Positions 12,248-22,844 of a stretch of DNA of 64,000 nucleotides are shown piece after piece (position 1 is the first letter of the stretch; every line of letters starts with the position of its first letter). The notes beneath the pieces were generated by a model, which searched no databases, was not told the DNA's origin, and was given only the letters and a program-made list of their open reading frames with translations. The DNA comes from Platerodrilus igneus (taxonomy: Eukaryota > Arthropoda > Insecta > Coleoptera > Lycidae). The stretch spans positions 2,604,001 to 2,668,000 of the forward strand of contig JARFIW010000139.1 in NCBI GenBank assembly GCA_036346225.1, written 5' to 3'. The position numbers were made by a program, and so were the translations under genes.

Positions 12248-13957
12248 TTGAGAGTAGGTAGGACAGACAGGGCTTACAGGGCAGTTAAAAAGTTTTTTGG
12301 GGAAGATAGGAAAAAATATAATGGTATTAGAGACGAGAATAATGAGCTTCTAATAAATAAAGTTGAGGTAGCAGATAGATGGAAAAGATATTTAGAAGAT
12401 TTATATAAGGGAGATGATATAGATGAGTTAGAAAACGACCAAGAAGAGGATGTAGAAATAGGGTTCTCAATATTAAGAGAGGAATTTGACAGAGCTGTTC
12501 GGAATCTTAAAATAAATAAAGCGCCAGAGATAGACGATATTCCTGCAGAATTAATAAAATATGCAAGTCAGAAAACTTTAGATAGATTATATGAACTAGT
12601 AAAAGCAATATATGACACAGGTGAGATTCCAATAGATTTCGAAAAAAATATTATTATCCCAATCCCAAAAAAGTCAGGAGCTGATAGGTGTGAGAATTTT
12701 AGAACGGTTAGTTTAACTTCTCATGCTTCCAAAATACTAACAATAATAATTAAAAATAGAGTAGAAGCTTTGACCGAGAATTATTTAGGCGAAGACCAAT
12801 ATGGTTTTCGTAAAGACAGAGGGACTAGAGAACCGATACTAATGATTAGGTTAATTATCGAAAAAAGGTTACAAAAAAATAAAAAGACTCATTTCGCGTT
12901 TGTAGATTTAGAAAAAGCATTTGATAGGGTTAATTGGATTGTTATGTTCAGGGTTCTGCAAAAAATAGGAATCTCTCATAGGGATAGAAAAATTATTTAC
13001 TGTCTATATAAAAACCAAAGCGCAGTAATTAGATTTGATGAAATAGAAAAGGAAGCTAAGATTAGAAATGGTGTTAGACAGGGTTGTATACTGTCTCCCT
13101 TGATTTTTAATGTTTATATTGAGGAAGCTTTAAACTTAGCTAGAGAGAGAAAAGAGATAGGTATTAGTGTACAGGGACAGAAAATAGACATGTTACGTTT
13201 TGCAGATGATATAGCCATTATAGCAGAGTCTAGAAAAGAGTTAGAAGAGTTTTTAAATATTTTGGATGAGATACTACGGAGTAACTATAGTATGAGAATT
13301 AACTCAGTAAAGACAAAGATAATGACAAGTGAGTTACAGCCTAGTTCTAATCCAAAATTAAAAATAGGTAATACCGAGTTAGAGGAGGTGGATGAATTTT
13401 GCTATTTAGGTAGTATAATTACAAAAGATGGACGTAGCAGAAGGGATATAGTAGCTAGAATAGCTCAAGCTAGAAAAATGTTTTTAAAAAAGAAAAACTT
13501 ACGAATAGCTAATAGTATTAGTTTAGATAATAGAAAAAGTTTTTTAAAGTCGTACGTATGGAGCGTTCTACTATATGGTAGTGAGACTTGGACAATTAAA
13601 GAAGTAGATAAGAAAAAGATAGAAGCTTTTGAAACTTGGTGTTATAGGAGAATGTTAAAGATTAGTTGGACAGATAGAGTAACAAACGAGGAAGTTTATA
13701 GAAGGATAGGAAAGGATCCCTGTATATGGAAACAATTGAAGGTCAGGAGAGATAGAATGATAGGGCACCAGTTAAGACATGAGGGACTATTTAGTAAAGT
13801 CTTAGATTATAGACTACCAAATAAAAATAGAGTAGGAAGGCCTAGACAAAGCTATATTAGTAAAATTATTAGAGATGTAGGTTGTGAAGGGTATGTAGAC
13901 CTTTTTAGACTAGCTCAGAATAGAAAAGAATTTAGAGCTGCGTCAAACCGACTTTAA
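12248..13957 (+). CDS. LINE reverse transcriptase, nearly intact
   Basis: An open frame of ~569 codons without an ATG start, because it continues the endonuclease polyprotein after a frameshift near 12240. In order: NKAPEIDDIPAELIKY (RT block 1-2), ENFRTVSL, YLGEDQYGFRKDRGT, FAFVDLEKAFDRVNW (first catalytic Asp), GVRQGCILSPLIFNVYIEEA, FADDIAII (second and third Asp, about residues 318-322), then NSVKTKIM, EFCYLGSIIT, a LLYGSETWT block, CYRRMLKISW, GRPRQSY and LAQNRKEFR. All core RT motifs are present, so the frame itself may be intact although the full ORF2 is not. It primes reverse transcription of its own RNA at the nicked target. The codons are A-rich like the other LINE copies here. Confidence 0.9.
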   Translation: MRVGRTDRAYRAVKKFFGEDRKKYNGIRDENNELLINKVEVADRWKRYLEDLYKGDDIDELENDQEEDVEIGFSILREEFDRAVRNLKINKAPEIDDIPAELIKYASQKTLDRLYELVKAIYDTGEIPIDFEKNIIIPIPKKSGADRCENFRTVSLTSHASKILTIIIKNRVEALTENYLGEDQYGFRKDRGTREPILMIRLIIEKRLQKNKKTHFAFVDLEKAFDRVNWIVMFRVLQKIGISHRDRKIIYCLYKNQSAVIRFDEIEKEAKIRNGVRQGCILSPLIFNVYIEEALNLARERKEIGISVQGQKIDMLRFADDIAIIAESRKELEEFLNILDEILRSNYSMRINSVKTKIMTSELQPSSNPKLKIGNTELEEVDEFCYLGSIITKDGRSRRDIVARIAQARKMFLKKKNLRIANSISLDNRKSFLKSYVWSVLLYGSETWTIKEVDKKKIEAFETWCYRRMLKISWTDRVTNEEVYRRIGKDPCIWKQLKVRRDRMIGHQLRHEGLFSKVLDYRLPNKNRVGRPRQSYISKIIRDVGCEGYVDLFRLAQNRKEFRAASNRL

Positions 13958-14495
13958 GTAAGTACGAAAACAATACAAAAAGAAAAATAAAAATCAGTTA
14001 ACTAAATGTCACCAGGACATGGCTCACAATTGGTTAGCGGTCTGGCATGTTGGTAGCGTTTCGTTGCTTAAGCCTTACCATAACATAAATTAATAAACGT
14101 CACCATGGCATAACTCACAATTAGGTAGCGGTCTGGCATGTTGGCAGCGATTCGTTGCTTAAGCCTTACCATAACATATAATTTAACACTTTTCCTTTTT
14201 GAAGCGGATAACCAGGTTATATTTCATTTCCTTATAAATGGTAATCATGTAAACATGTTAGAGTTCTTTAACAACCATCAGGTTGCTAATATCTATGTAG
14301 AGCCAGCTGGATAGGAAAAAGATAGAAGGATATAGGAAGACCTAGTTTGGTCTAGACCAAACTATATTAGTCAAATTATTAGAAATTTAGGTTGTGAAGG
14401 GTATGTAGAGCTTTTTAGATTAGCACAGAATAGAAAAGAAGTTAGAGCTGCGTCAAACCGACCTTAAGTAAGGTCGATAACAAAATGATGATGAT
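13958..14495 (+). repeat. LINE 3' tail with tandem unit and second 3' end
   Basis: After the RT stop there is a ~93 bp unit in two copies (about 14007-14090 and 14100-14180), each with TTAGCGGTCTGGCATGTTGG-like sequence and CGTTGCTTAAGCCTTACCAT. From 14310 a second copy of the last ~170 bp of the LINE coding end appears, diverged from 13830-13960, and it finishes with the (ATG)n tail. Two tails in one insertion imply a duplication, a template switch or insertion of one LINE into another. Confidence 0.7.
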
Positions 14496-14900
14496 GTCCG
14501 TTCTACCTGGGTGGAGGTTGACGATAAAGGTGATGGCTATCCATCTGAAATTACAGGGTATCTTAGATTCTTTAAGTGAATGTATTTTACGATTTTTCTG
14601 CTGTATACTACGGCTACATTTCTATCTGGGATCTTTTTGATTTTAAACTGACCTAAATTTTTGTGGGCCGTTTTGTGTGTCTTATTTGTCCTACTGAAAA
14701 TTTATTTATATTGGCGTTCTCGTTGCGGGTTTTTGTAACATGTTCTTTATCGTTATCTAATTTACTTTTGCATACTGTTGGTATATTTCTTTGTTATAGT
14801 ATATATCATAAGGGTTGCGGGAATCTAAGTGTCCTAATATTAATTCAAGGGGCGTAAAATTAGTTGATAAGTGGATTGTGTTGCTATACGCAATTAGTGC
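14496..14900 (-). other. Errantivirus-like pol/env junction, decayed
   Basis: Starts with the right copy of GTCCGTTCT. It should hold the end of pol and the start of env, but no confident motif is readable; a short plus-strand open frame (14663-14857) is a shadow. Confidence 0.4.
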
Positions 14901-14903
14901 GTA

Positions 14904-15540
14904 TCATATTAAATTAGTTATATGCTCTTTCTTATAGGTTAATCTTAATAGTCTGATTTGTTCTAATAAGGTTAGGTGTAATTTTTCAATTAGTCCATTT
15001 GACTCCGGGTGATTTTCTGTTATAAAATAAATTTTTATTTTATAAAGTTCCAGGGTATTCTGTATTGTTTGGTTTTTAAATTCGCTTGCATTGTCTAAAG
15101 TTATTGATTCGGGTGTGCCATAAAATGTAAAGTATTGTAAGAATCCTTGAGTTACATCGGTACTATTTTTTAAAATAATGGGTATCGCTTGGCCCACTTT
15201 TGTGAATGCGTCTACGATTGTTAAAAAGTTTTGCGCTTCTACTACCAAAGTCTCTGCGTGTAGTTTTTGAAAAGGTTTATTGGATGTTTTAGTTAACGCT
15301 AAAGGTACTTTTGAGGGTGATCTGTCATATATTGCCTTGTCACATGGTTCACATTGTTTGATAAAATCCGTGGTTAATTCATTCATGTCTTTAACGTAGT
15401 ATCTTCTTATGAGTTTTTTTAATGTTTCATTGATTTCACGACGGTTGGTTTTTTCTTCATGTTGATTTCGAATTACGCCATTTATTTCGTCAGGGTCATC
15501 TAAAGTTATTAATTCCCGTGTACATCTGATAATCTCGGAT
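14904..15540 (-). pseudogene. Errantivirus-like integrase
   Basis: The minus strand encodes a CEPCDKAIYDRSP block (the CxxC half of the zinc finger), a TLVVEAQNFLTIVDAFTK block carrying the catalytic-core Asp (VDAFTK), FYGTPESITLDNASEFKN with the second Asp (LDNASEF), and PESNGLIEKLHLTLLE with the catalytic Glu position (GLIEK). The zinc-finger histidines lie upstream in a degraded segment. The core DDE residues are readable in a 160-codon frame, but the N- and C-terminal parts are broken. Confidence 0.85.
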
Positions 15541-17150
15541 CCTGAGTTATTAAATAATCAAATATATAATTCTGAAAATCTCTTGTATAAATGTTCGGTG
15601 GTGAAATAAATGTAAAAACGTTTTTTCTCTGCCGTATATTCCTTTAAAATTTTAATTATCTGCTCCTCGTTATCGTCTTTTGTTATTTGAATTTGGTACA
15701 TTTTCTATTATCCGTTTTTGTATATTTTACTGGATTAGGGTTGGTTAAAATTTCGGTAATTATTAATTGATTTGGTTTCGTGTCTATTGCTTCATTTATT
15801 ATTCTAATTGCAATTTTTGGTTCGTCATTTTGCGTTGAGTGTATGGTTTCTATTTCTTCTGGGTCTTCCCTTATCTCTGTTTCATCTACATTGTCTATAA
15901 GTGACTCTGTTTCTATTGCGTTGTTTTGTATTTTGCTTAGTGCGTCTGCATTATTGTTATAAATTCCTTTTTTGTATATAATTTCATAGTCATGTTCTTC
16001 TAGACTTAATCCTCCATCTCTGCAATTTTGAATTCAGTTCTTTGAGTTTGCATAACCATACTAATGGTCTATGGTCGGAGTGTATGTAGAATTTTCTTCC
16101 ATAAAGATATGATCTAAAATATTTTGTTGCCCATATTGTTGCTAATAATTCTTTCTTGATTGTGCTGTACTTTTGTTTGTTTCATTTAGTGTCCGTGATG
16201 CTTAGCTAATTGGTTTATCGCTACCTACTTTTCCTTGGCTCAATACTGCGCTTAATACTAAGTTCGATGCGTCGGTTGTCAATATAAATGGTTTTAAAAA
16301 ATTGGATATTCTAATATAGGGTGATTCGTAAGGATACATTTAATTATCTCCACCGATTCAATAAATTCCGGTGTGTGTTCAATCTTATTACCTTTTTTTA
16401 AACAATTTGTTAGTGGTTTGGTTATTTGTGTGTAACTTTTGATGAATTTTTGGTAATAACCCCCGAGTCCTAAAATTTTTTAAATTTCCTTATTAGTTTT
16501 GGGTAACGGGTAATTTAATACTGCGTTTGTTTTATCTGGGTTTTGCATAACACCTTGTGGGGTTATTATATGTCCTATAAATGATACTTCCTCTTGTAGA
16601 AATTCACTTTTATCTAATCGAACTTTAAAATGAGCTTTTCGTAATCGTTCAAAACCTTCTCGTAATCTTTCGATGTGTTCAGTCAGTGATGTTGAGTATC
16701 CGATAATGTCGTCTTAAGTACACATTGCATTTTGCGTTGTGTATACCTCTTAAAATATTGTCCATTACTCATTGAAAAGTAGCGAGTGCGTTCTTTAATA
16801 CATTCTATCGTTTCTTGTAAGGTTGGAACCGCTTTCATATTCTTCGTCGATTTCCATATCGTTAAAATTTACTTCCTTTATGTCTATTGGGTTTGTCAAT
16901 GATAGTTCTATGGGGTAATCGTTTGAGTTTAAAATTGTTGTGTTGGCGTAACTGTCTTTTATTTGTACTAACAGAGTGGGTGTTTCTACTCCGGGTTGAA
17001 TTGTCGTGTGATTTATAATTCCTGCGTCGTTTTTGAGTGTATTAAACTTTTATTTGTTTTTCCGTCCTGGGTTGGATTGTGTATTTTTGATCGGTTTGAA
17101 TGTTACTGTTTTGGAATTTAATGGAGATTTGTCCGTGTTTCGTTCTTAGT
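15541..17150 (-). pseudogene. Errantivirus-like reverse transcriptase/RNase H
   Basis: In minus orientation, from right to left: an RT palm remnant, then the thumb/connection region (LDKSEFLQEEVSFIGHIIT-like at about 16560-16620, LGGYYQKFIKSY near 16450), RNase H start LTTDASNLVLSAVLSQGK (about 16230-16290) and [11 protein letters not shown] (about 16050-16090). Frame breaks are frequent. The order is right for Gypsy pol and joins the integrase on its left and the protease on its right. Confidence 0.8.
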
Positions 17151-17485
17151 AATCGTTTTTTATGTCAATGTTTGCTCTTAATTTTCTTAGAAGATCCATG
17201 CTTATTAATTCGTCGTATTTGTCGTTGAATTCAAAGATGCAAAATTTTTGCTTCATTTTTACGTTAAAAGTTTTTGGTAGGGGTGTGTTTGCTATAAATT
17301 GGTGTATTGTCGTTTTGTGGGCTGTCTTGATTTTAAAAGGTTCTCTTTATACAAAATCTAAATGATGTTTTTGTACTGCTCTGGGTCTCATTAAAGTTTT
17401 TGAAGATTCGGTGTTGATTAGTAATTTAAGTTCTACGTGAGGTATTTCTATGTCGGATAAAATGTGTTGATTGATGTTATTTAAA
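17151..17485 (-). pseudogene. Errantivirus-like protease remnant
   Basis: The minus strand reads a protease-like N-terminus with LKLLINTESS, where functional retroviral-type proteases have L-hydrophobic-D-T-G. Here Asp is replaced by Asn and Gly by Glu, so the site is dead. A KFCIFEFNDKYDELISMDLL block follows. The frame stops at the piggyBac TTAA and appears to resume at 19916 with gag's C-terminal end. Confidence 0.65.
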
Positions 17486-17489
17486 TTAA

Positions 17490-19915
17490 CCCTTAACCAC
17501 AGACGAGGAGTCAAATTGACTCCGTCCAGGTTGTCAATTTCTGATTTCTCCCCACCCCTGTTAGTTACTCGCCTGTACGTTGCAGTACCTTTTCAGTATA
17601 AACTCGTCTGCCAAAGTAGTGTGTTGTTCTTGTGACTAGTTATTTGTTTATTACGTGTTAAAAATTCGTAGGGGTCAAAAAGACGTCAGGTCTGTACATA
17701 AGTGATAATTCTTGTTTTAACAAAATTGATTTGCATGTGTTATCTAGGTTGAAACAATGAATAAGGACCAAGTGCCTGGGCCCTCAAAGAGGGTAAGGTA
17801 TGGAGATAAAGATTAAGATGAAACATTGCTAAAATGGTTAGAAGAAGTTAGTTCTGGCGAAAGCGACGTAGAATCGGATGCTGATTTTGTCCCAAGCGAT
17901 CATGACACCGAATCTGAAATAGAAGCAGATGAAGATTTAAAGCCTGATACAACTGAAAATGAAGAACTACAGCTTGAAGAACCAGAATCTTCTCCTAGCA
18001 CAAATTGTTTCTATGGTAAAAATCGCTACAAATGGTCTAAAGTACCTCCATGCAGTAAAAACACGCGTACCTTGAATCATAATATTGTCATAAAATGTCC
18101 AGGGTTGAAAAATCGTGATGTTAAAAAAGAAGAGCCAGAAGATGTATGGAATAATCTCTTCGATGATGAGATAATGGGCGTCATTCTTCAGTGGACAAAT
18201 ACACGCATGGCTAGAATAAGATTGAAATATAAGAATGAAACTGGAAGTGATCTTCGTGATTTGGATGTCATAGAGCTTAGGTCTTTCATCGGTTTGCTTT
18301 TGTTTACTTCAGTCTTCAAGTCTAATCATGAAGATATACGGTCTCTATTCGCTATTGATGGATCAGGTCGTGACATATTCAGATGCGTTACAAATGCCAA
18401 CCGATTTGCAGTCATTCTTTCAGCTCTAAGATTTGACGATCCCGATACCAGAGTTGAACGTAGAAATCGAGATATTCTTGCCCCAATTTCAGAAATTTTT
18501 AATGCCTTTATTCGTAATTGTCAAAACGTTTACACAATAGGTTTTTGTGCATGTGTGGACGAGATGTTGGTTTTATTTAGGGGCCGTTTAAAATTCAAAA
18601 TGTACATGCCTCAAAAACCCTGCAAGTATGGATTAAAAATAATGGCTCTAACGGATGCAAGAACTGGATATCTACTAAACGCTTATATATATAGTGGCAA
18701 AGATTCGGATGGGCATGATTTATCAGACGATCTGAAGAAGTACTCTAAGCCAACCCAATCTGTACTTAGGCTCGTGGAACCAATTATCGGCACAAATCGA
18801 AAAATAACGGCCGATAATTGGTTTTCTTCCATAGAGTTGATAGATGCATTAAAGAAAGCAAAACTCACTTATGTAGGGACTCTGAAGAAAAACAAGAAAG
18901 AGATTCCACCAGAGTTTCTTCCAAAACAAACAAGGGATGTAGGTTCATCTTTATATGGATATACCAATAGAGCAACAATGTTATCTTATGTGACGAAAAA
19001 AAATAAAGCTGTCATACTAGTTTCTTCTGTTCACCACCAAGAAGGCACTGACAATGGTAAACCAGAAATAATTTCCTATTACAATAATACAAAAGGAGGT
19101 GTGGATAGTCTGGATGAAAAATGTAGTATTTATTCATCGGGTCGAAGGACAAGGCGATGGCCTATGGCTATCTTTTTCAGAATGGTGGACATTTCTTCTG
19201 TAAATTCTTATTTACTTCATCAGTCATACAGAGATAATCCGAAGCTGACCAGATATAATTTTGTTAAAAAATTAGCAATGCAATTGATTAAACCTGAATA
19301 TTCGCATCGCACGTGAAGTCAGGGCGTGTATTAGGAGAGTGTTGCAAATAAAAGAAGACTATAATGCTGGCGAAGAAAAAAAATTTGAAGTCAGAAAAAC
19401 GTGCAGAAGGTGCCCTGCGAGTAAAAGAAGAAAGATATCCCATTTTTGCATTATATGTAAGATTCCCATTTGTATGGAATGTACAAAGAGAGTATGTATA
19501 GACTGCGCTGCTTGAGAAACATGTCAAAAAAACCGGTTGCAGTTTTTTACATTATAAGTTGTTTTTAGAGTAATACCTGTTTTTTATGTTTATTTAGGTT
19601 TATATTTACCTATTTAGTTACAATATAATAATATTTTTTATAGTTTTTCTCTGTACGTTCCATAAGGCAATAGTATGTCAAAAATAATGTAAAAGATGCA
19701 TTCCAAATAAATCTGCTTGCAAAAGTACATCTTAATTTATTATAAATTTGTTTAAACGTGCGGGCCTAAACATTTAGGGCTCAAATAATATTATTATATT
19801 GTCACAGTTGGAAATATTTAGATTTTTTATGTTATTTTGCATTTTTGAAAAAAGGGGTCATTCTGACCACACGTCTGTGTCGGCGTGACGTTGTATGTAC
19901 GTCTGTAGTTAAGGG
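17490..19915 (+). mobile_element. piggyBac-like DNA transposon
   Basis: A 2426 bp element with 16-bp terminal inverted repeats: CCCTTAACCACAGACG at 17490-17505 and its complement with one mismatch at 19900-19915. TTAA duplications lie at 17486-17489 and 19916-19919, diagnostic for piggyBac. Subterminal palindromes are present on the left (GGAGTCAAATTGACTCC, 17508-17524) and right (GGTCATTCTGACC, about 19857-19869). It is inserted in the errantivirus-like element between gag and protease. Confidence 0.95.
17757..19515 (+). pseudogene. piggyBac transposase, two lesions
   Basis: The first ATG is at 17757, but codon 20 is TAA (17814-17816); the long frame then runs to 19316. Counting from 17826, the catalytic Asp triad is visible: Asp245 in CVDEMLVLFRGR, Asp330 in ITADNWFSS and Asp427 in GGVDSLDEK. 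An acidic N-terminus (17840-17990) is usual for the family. After a frameshift near 19295 the reading continues in another frame to a stop at 19513-19515 and adds the cysteine-rich DNA-binding tail (CRRCPASKRR, CIICKIPICMEC, CIDC). Only one stop and one frameshift separate this copy from an uninterrupted gene, so the insertion is fairly young. The enzyme excises and inserts precisely at TTAA. Confidence 0.93.
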
Positions 19916-20960
19916 TTAATTACGTGGAATAGTTCTTCGGAAGTGAAGTTTTGTTTTTGGTTATAGTTCGGTTTGATTTGCGATATTTTTGTGTTTTGTC
20001 TAGTGTTACTAGATGAAGTGTCCATAAGAGTTGGTTTGTAGTAACTGTTGGGGTTATTATTGTTATTTGTTACAGGTGTGTTTTTGTTGAAATTTGCGCC
20101 AAATGTTTGAACTTAGTTGGTTTAATTTTGATTAAACCTTGGGGAAAATACGCGTTTTGTAAAGTTTAAGTTAAATGTTGGTCTTGGAAATTTTCTAAAT
20201 TGGCTATTGAAATTTGTGTTATTAGAGTTTGAATTGTTCTTTCGAACTTAGTTCGTTAGTGCGTTGAAGGGTGTTGTAAATTTCGATTGTGTGGTTATTT
20301 GTCTCGCGGATTGTATTGTTTTCATCGGTAAGTAGTTTTTATTTACATTAGGGTTATATATCATATTTCTGTAATACATAACGTTTTCTTCCTCTACTAT
20401 CATGTTCATTGCTGCCTCTATATTTTGGGGGTGTTGAAATCTCATTTTGTCCGATATCCGTTCAGGTAATGCGTTGATGTGAGTGTGTGTCTAATGCCAT
20501 TTCGTAGTACATTTTTGTATTTAATAAACGTATATATTGGTCTGGTTTTTCGATTTTCAGTTTGGTTAAGATTAAGCTCCTCACATCTTGGCACCTCGAA
20601 ATAAATGTGGTATGGTGATTGATTGGGTTTCATTCGAAGCTTTATTAAATCTCGGACAAGACATTTGATGTTTCTTTGGTCGCCGAAATACGCTATTGAT
20701 AAACGTTTGAAATCTTTCCACTGTTAGAGGTCATCGCGACTTGCAATTAGTGTTAATCCTCTTCCGGTTAATTTGCTGAGAATCAGGCGTAAAAGCATGA
20801 CGTTGCGATCAATGTCACCCTTTTTGTAAAAAGATTCTTAAAATGTCTCACAAACAGTGATAAAGACACCTAATATTGCTAGGTTTACGTCGTATACGGG
20901 GATTGAATCAAGATACAACCGCATGTTCTCCATGGTCTTTGTTTTTACATAAATTATTGA
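19916..20960 (-). pseudogene. Errantivirus-like gag
   Basis: On the minus strand, beginning near 20935, a MRLYLDSIPVYDVN block is followed by AILGVFITV, RLILSKLTGRG, a KPNQSPYHIYFEV block and, in the 20445-20248 frame, an asparagine-rich tail (YRNMIYNPNVNKNY) that leads to Asn/Phe-rich sequence. This pattern is that of gypsy-group Gag, which builds the capsid. There are several in-frame stops and at least one frameshift. Confidence 0.7.
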
Positions 20961-21720
20961 TATAATTATTTCTCAGTCGAGTTTGTATTATTTTTAAGTT
21001 AGTATCCAGTTATTTAAAGAATCACCTATCTTTCACGTATATTTTATATGTAATTATCAAGTGCTATAATTACATTGAAGAGTTCTGCTGAGTAATTGTC
21101 TCATCAGTTACTGTTGCGTTAAGTGGATAATTATAACTCGTGTATAGCTTGCAAAGTGATGCTAATTGAGATTCAGGTTTTTTCTGAATAATTTTATTTT
21201 AGTATTAGTTTTCTGCAATAAATTGTGTAAGACCTGCGTTATAATTACACGCTTTTGTTTCAGATTTTTGCTGAGTAAATCGTTTTAATAATAAAATTGC
21301 TGTAATAAACTGTACTTACACTTGTGTTCTAATTATACTCTAAAGCTCAGACTTGCTGAATGAATTGTTTCATTTATAAATCGTAATAAGTTGCAATACT
21401 TATGCATAAATGTGTATATATAAATCCCTTGGTAAAATGAGTTTGCTGAGTAAATTCTTTCATTAATAAATTGCGATAGAATGTAATATGTGCAAAAAAT
21501 GCGTATATTCGTTGCTTACTAGCTAATATCAATAATTGAAAAATGGTTACGATAAATGGACATACATAAGTTTTATTGCCAGTTCCTTCAGTTTTCTTTG
21601 CTTGGGCTTGGTCGATTTTGTACCTTGTCCAAATTTTTGTTTGTTCTTCCGGATTAAGAATAAAGATTTAGGACCACCAGTTTCCTCGATTTTGGATTCG
21701 CTAGTGCCCTTCTGGAATAC
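20961..21720 (-). other. Errantivirus-like 5' leader with degenerate repeats
   Basis: Non-coding. The block GCTGAGTAAAT-TTTCATTAATAAA-TTGC recurs in degenerate form from about 21087, 21270, 21355 and 21445. A repeated leader is reminiscent of the insulator array in the Drosophila gypsy leader, but the su(Hw) site TGCATA is not repeated here. Confidence 0.55.
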
Positions 21721-21722
21721 TT

Positions 21723-21734
21723 CCAACTGCACCT
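21723..21734 (-). promoter_or_regulatory. Candidate primer binding site
   Basis: In element orientation AGGTGCAGTTGG follows the LTR end directly. It resembles TGGCGCAGTCG, complementary to tRNA-Ser, used by the 17.6/297 relatives (8 of 11 matches). It is degenerate, so this is a moderate inference. Confidence 0.45.
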
Positions 21735-22312
21735 GATAAGTTTTGGGACTCTTGGAGCGACTTGTTAGATAGCCTCTTCCAAAAAAAACTTTTCTATCGA
21801 TTTTATTTAAACAGAAATATACAATTTGAATTTAATAACGGATACGTTATATGCAGTAACGTATTGAGATCAAAAATATTCTAAGTTGACTTTCGCTATT
21901 TAAATAAACTAAAATTAGGGTAAGTAGCTAAACAACCAACAATGTTAAAGTTGTGAAAGTTTAGTCTGACTGGCCATCTTGGGCTCCTGGGGGTATTTAT
22001 TCTATTCCTGGTCCTCACATTGCTTATGGGAACTGCAGATTCCATGTCTGCTACTTCTTTATTCGATACGAAGTATTACTTCTTAGTAATCTTAATTCTA
22101 ACAATAAGTTTCTTCAATTCTATTGTGACCTGCACCTGCAGTGTCATATTACGTCTGGAATACAAAGTATTCACATCCGTTTTCATGTCTGGTTTATGAA
22201 CATCCATTAACCTTTTGTAGTATGTCCTTCAATTATACATTGTTACAATCTAACCTAAGATTTAATAATTCCATTTGATTACATATATATGCTAATTTGG
22301 GGATATGTAACT
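21735..22312 (-). repeat. 5' LTR of errantivirus-like element
   Basis: Partner of 9149-9749. It starts in element orientation with AGTTACATATCCCC at 22312 and ends at about 21735. Scattered substitutions against the partner show the insertion is not recent. Confidence 0.88.
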
Positions 22313-22520
22313 TACGCCGTAAACCAGAAAGACTTTTTCTTCCAAAAATCGTTCAACTTAGTGTGTCTTCGCACTTTCCAGTGGAAACGGTATGGCAAAT
22401 TTTGAAAATTAATCTCCAACAGCTAGTAACCATTATTACTCAACTTAGATCTTGGATCTTGAAAACATTGAAAATATTGAATCAGAAATACTGGATGCAT
22501 TAAATATTCATGGTATATTG
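22313..22520 (-). pseudogene. Old Gypsy-like integrase, continuation
   Basis: On the minus strand the frame leading into TACG ends in KVFLVYGV, the residues expected just before the VPQF block that starts the 8450-9148 fragment. Upstream of that there is a TAA and then unreadable decay. The two pieces are one integrase split by the errantivirus-like insertion. Confidence 0.7.
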
Positions 22521-22844
22521 TCCAAAAGCTTTTTGAAATTAAAGCTCGGCGTGTAAAACTTTAATAAATCGTGTTCTTTATTACGATAAATAATTATTGG
22601 TCTTCTTTAGGTTAATGTTTATTTAATTGTTATTTAACCTATAATTTGTCAAAATTGTTTGGCTATTATATTTATTAATATTGAAATATTTTTCTATTAA
22701 TTTTCTATTAATATTCTATATGCTTGGCACAACACATTTTGAACACAGGTGGACTATCACGGCCAGGACCTGAAATATCCTTCGGTTAATTGTTTTCGGA
22801 TAATTTTTCTAAATTGGCCACTTTTGTAATAATATAACAAGAGA
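22521..22844. other. Non-coding stretch, no gene seen
   Basis: AT-rich, no motif. Confidence 0.5.

Larger units (their letters stand above)
11296..14495 (+). mobile_element. LINE (RTE/Proto2/Daphne-like) insertion
   Basis: A 5'-truncated non-LTR retrotransposon with apurinic endonuclease followed by reverse transcriptase, bounded by a 9-bp duplication and ending in an (ATG)n tail, a normal LINE 3' end. It sits opposite in orientation to the errantivirus-like element it interrupts. The clade assignment is tentative: the GRPRQSY...LAQNRKEFR C-terminus and the endonuclease style suggest RTE/Proto2/Daphne. Confidence 0.85.
9149..22312 (-). mobile_element. Errantivirus-like Gypsy LTR element, nested
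   Basis: Two direct repeats of ~0.58-0.60 kb bound ~12 kb that reads, on the minus strand, gag (20960-19916), protease (17470-17160), reverse transcriptase/RNase H (17000-15900), integrase (15540-14900) and env (11290-10020). That is the order of Drosophila gypsy-group elements. The element is flanked by TACG at 9145-9148 and 22313-22316, a 4-bp target duplication. Two later insertions interrupt it: a LINE in the env/pol interval and piggyBac between gag and protease. All genes are decayed. Confidence 0.88.
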
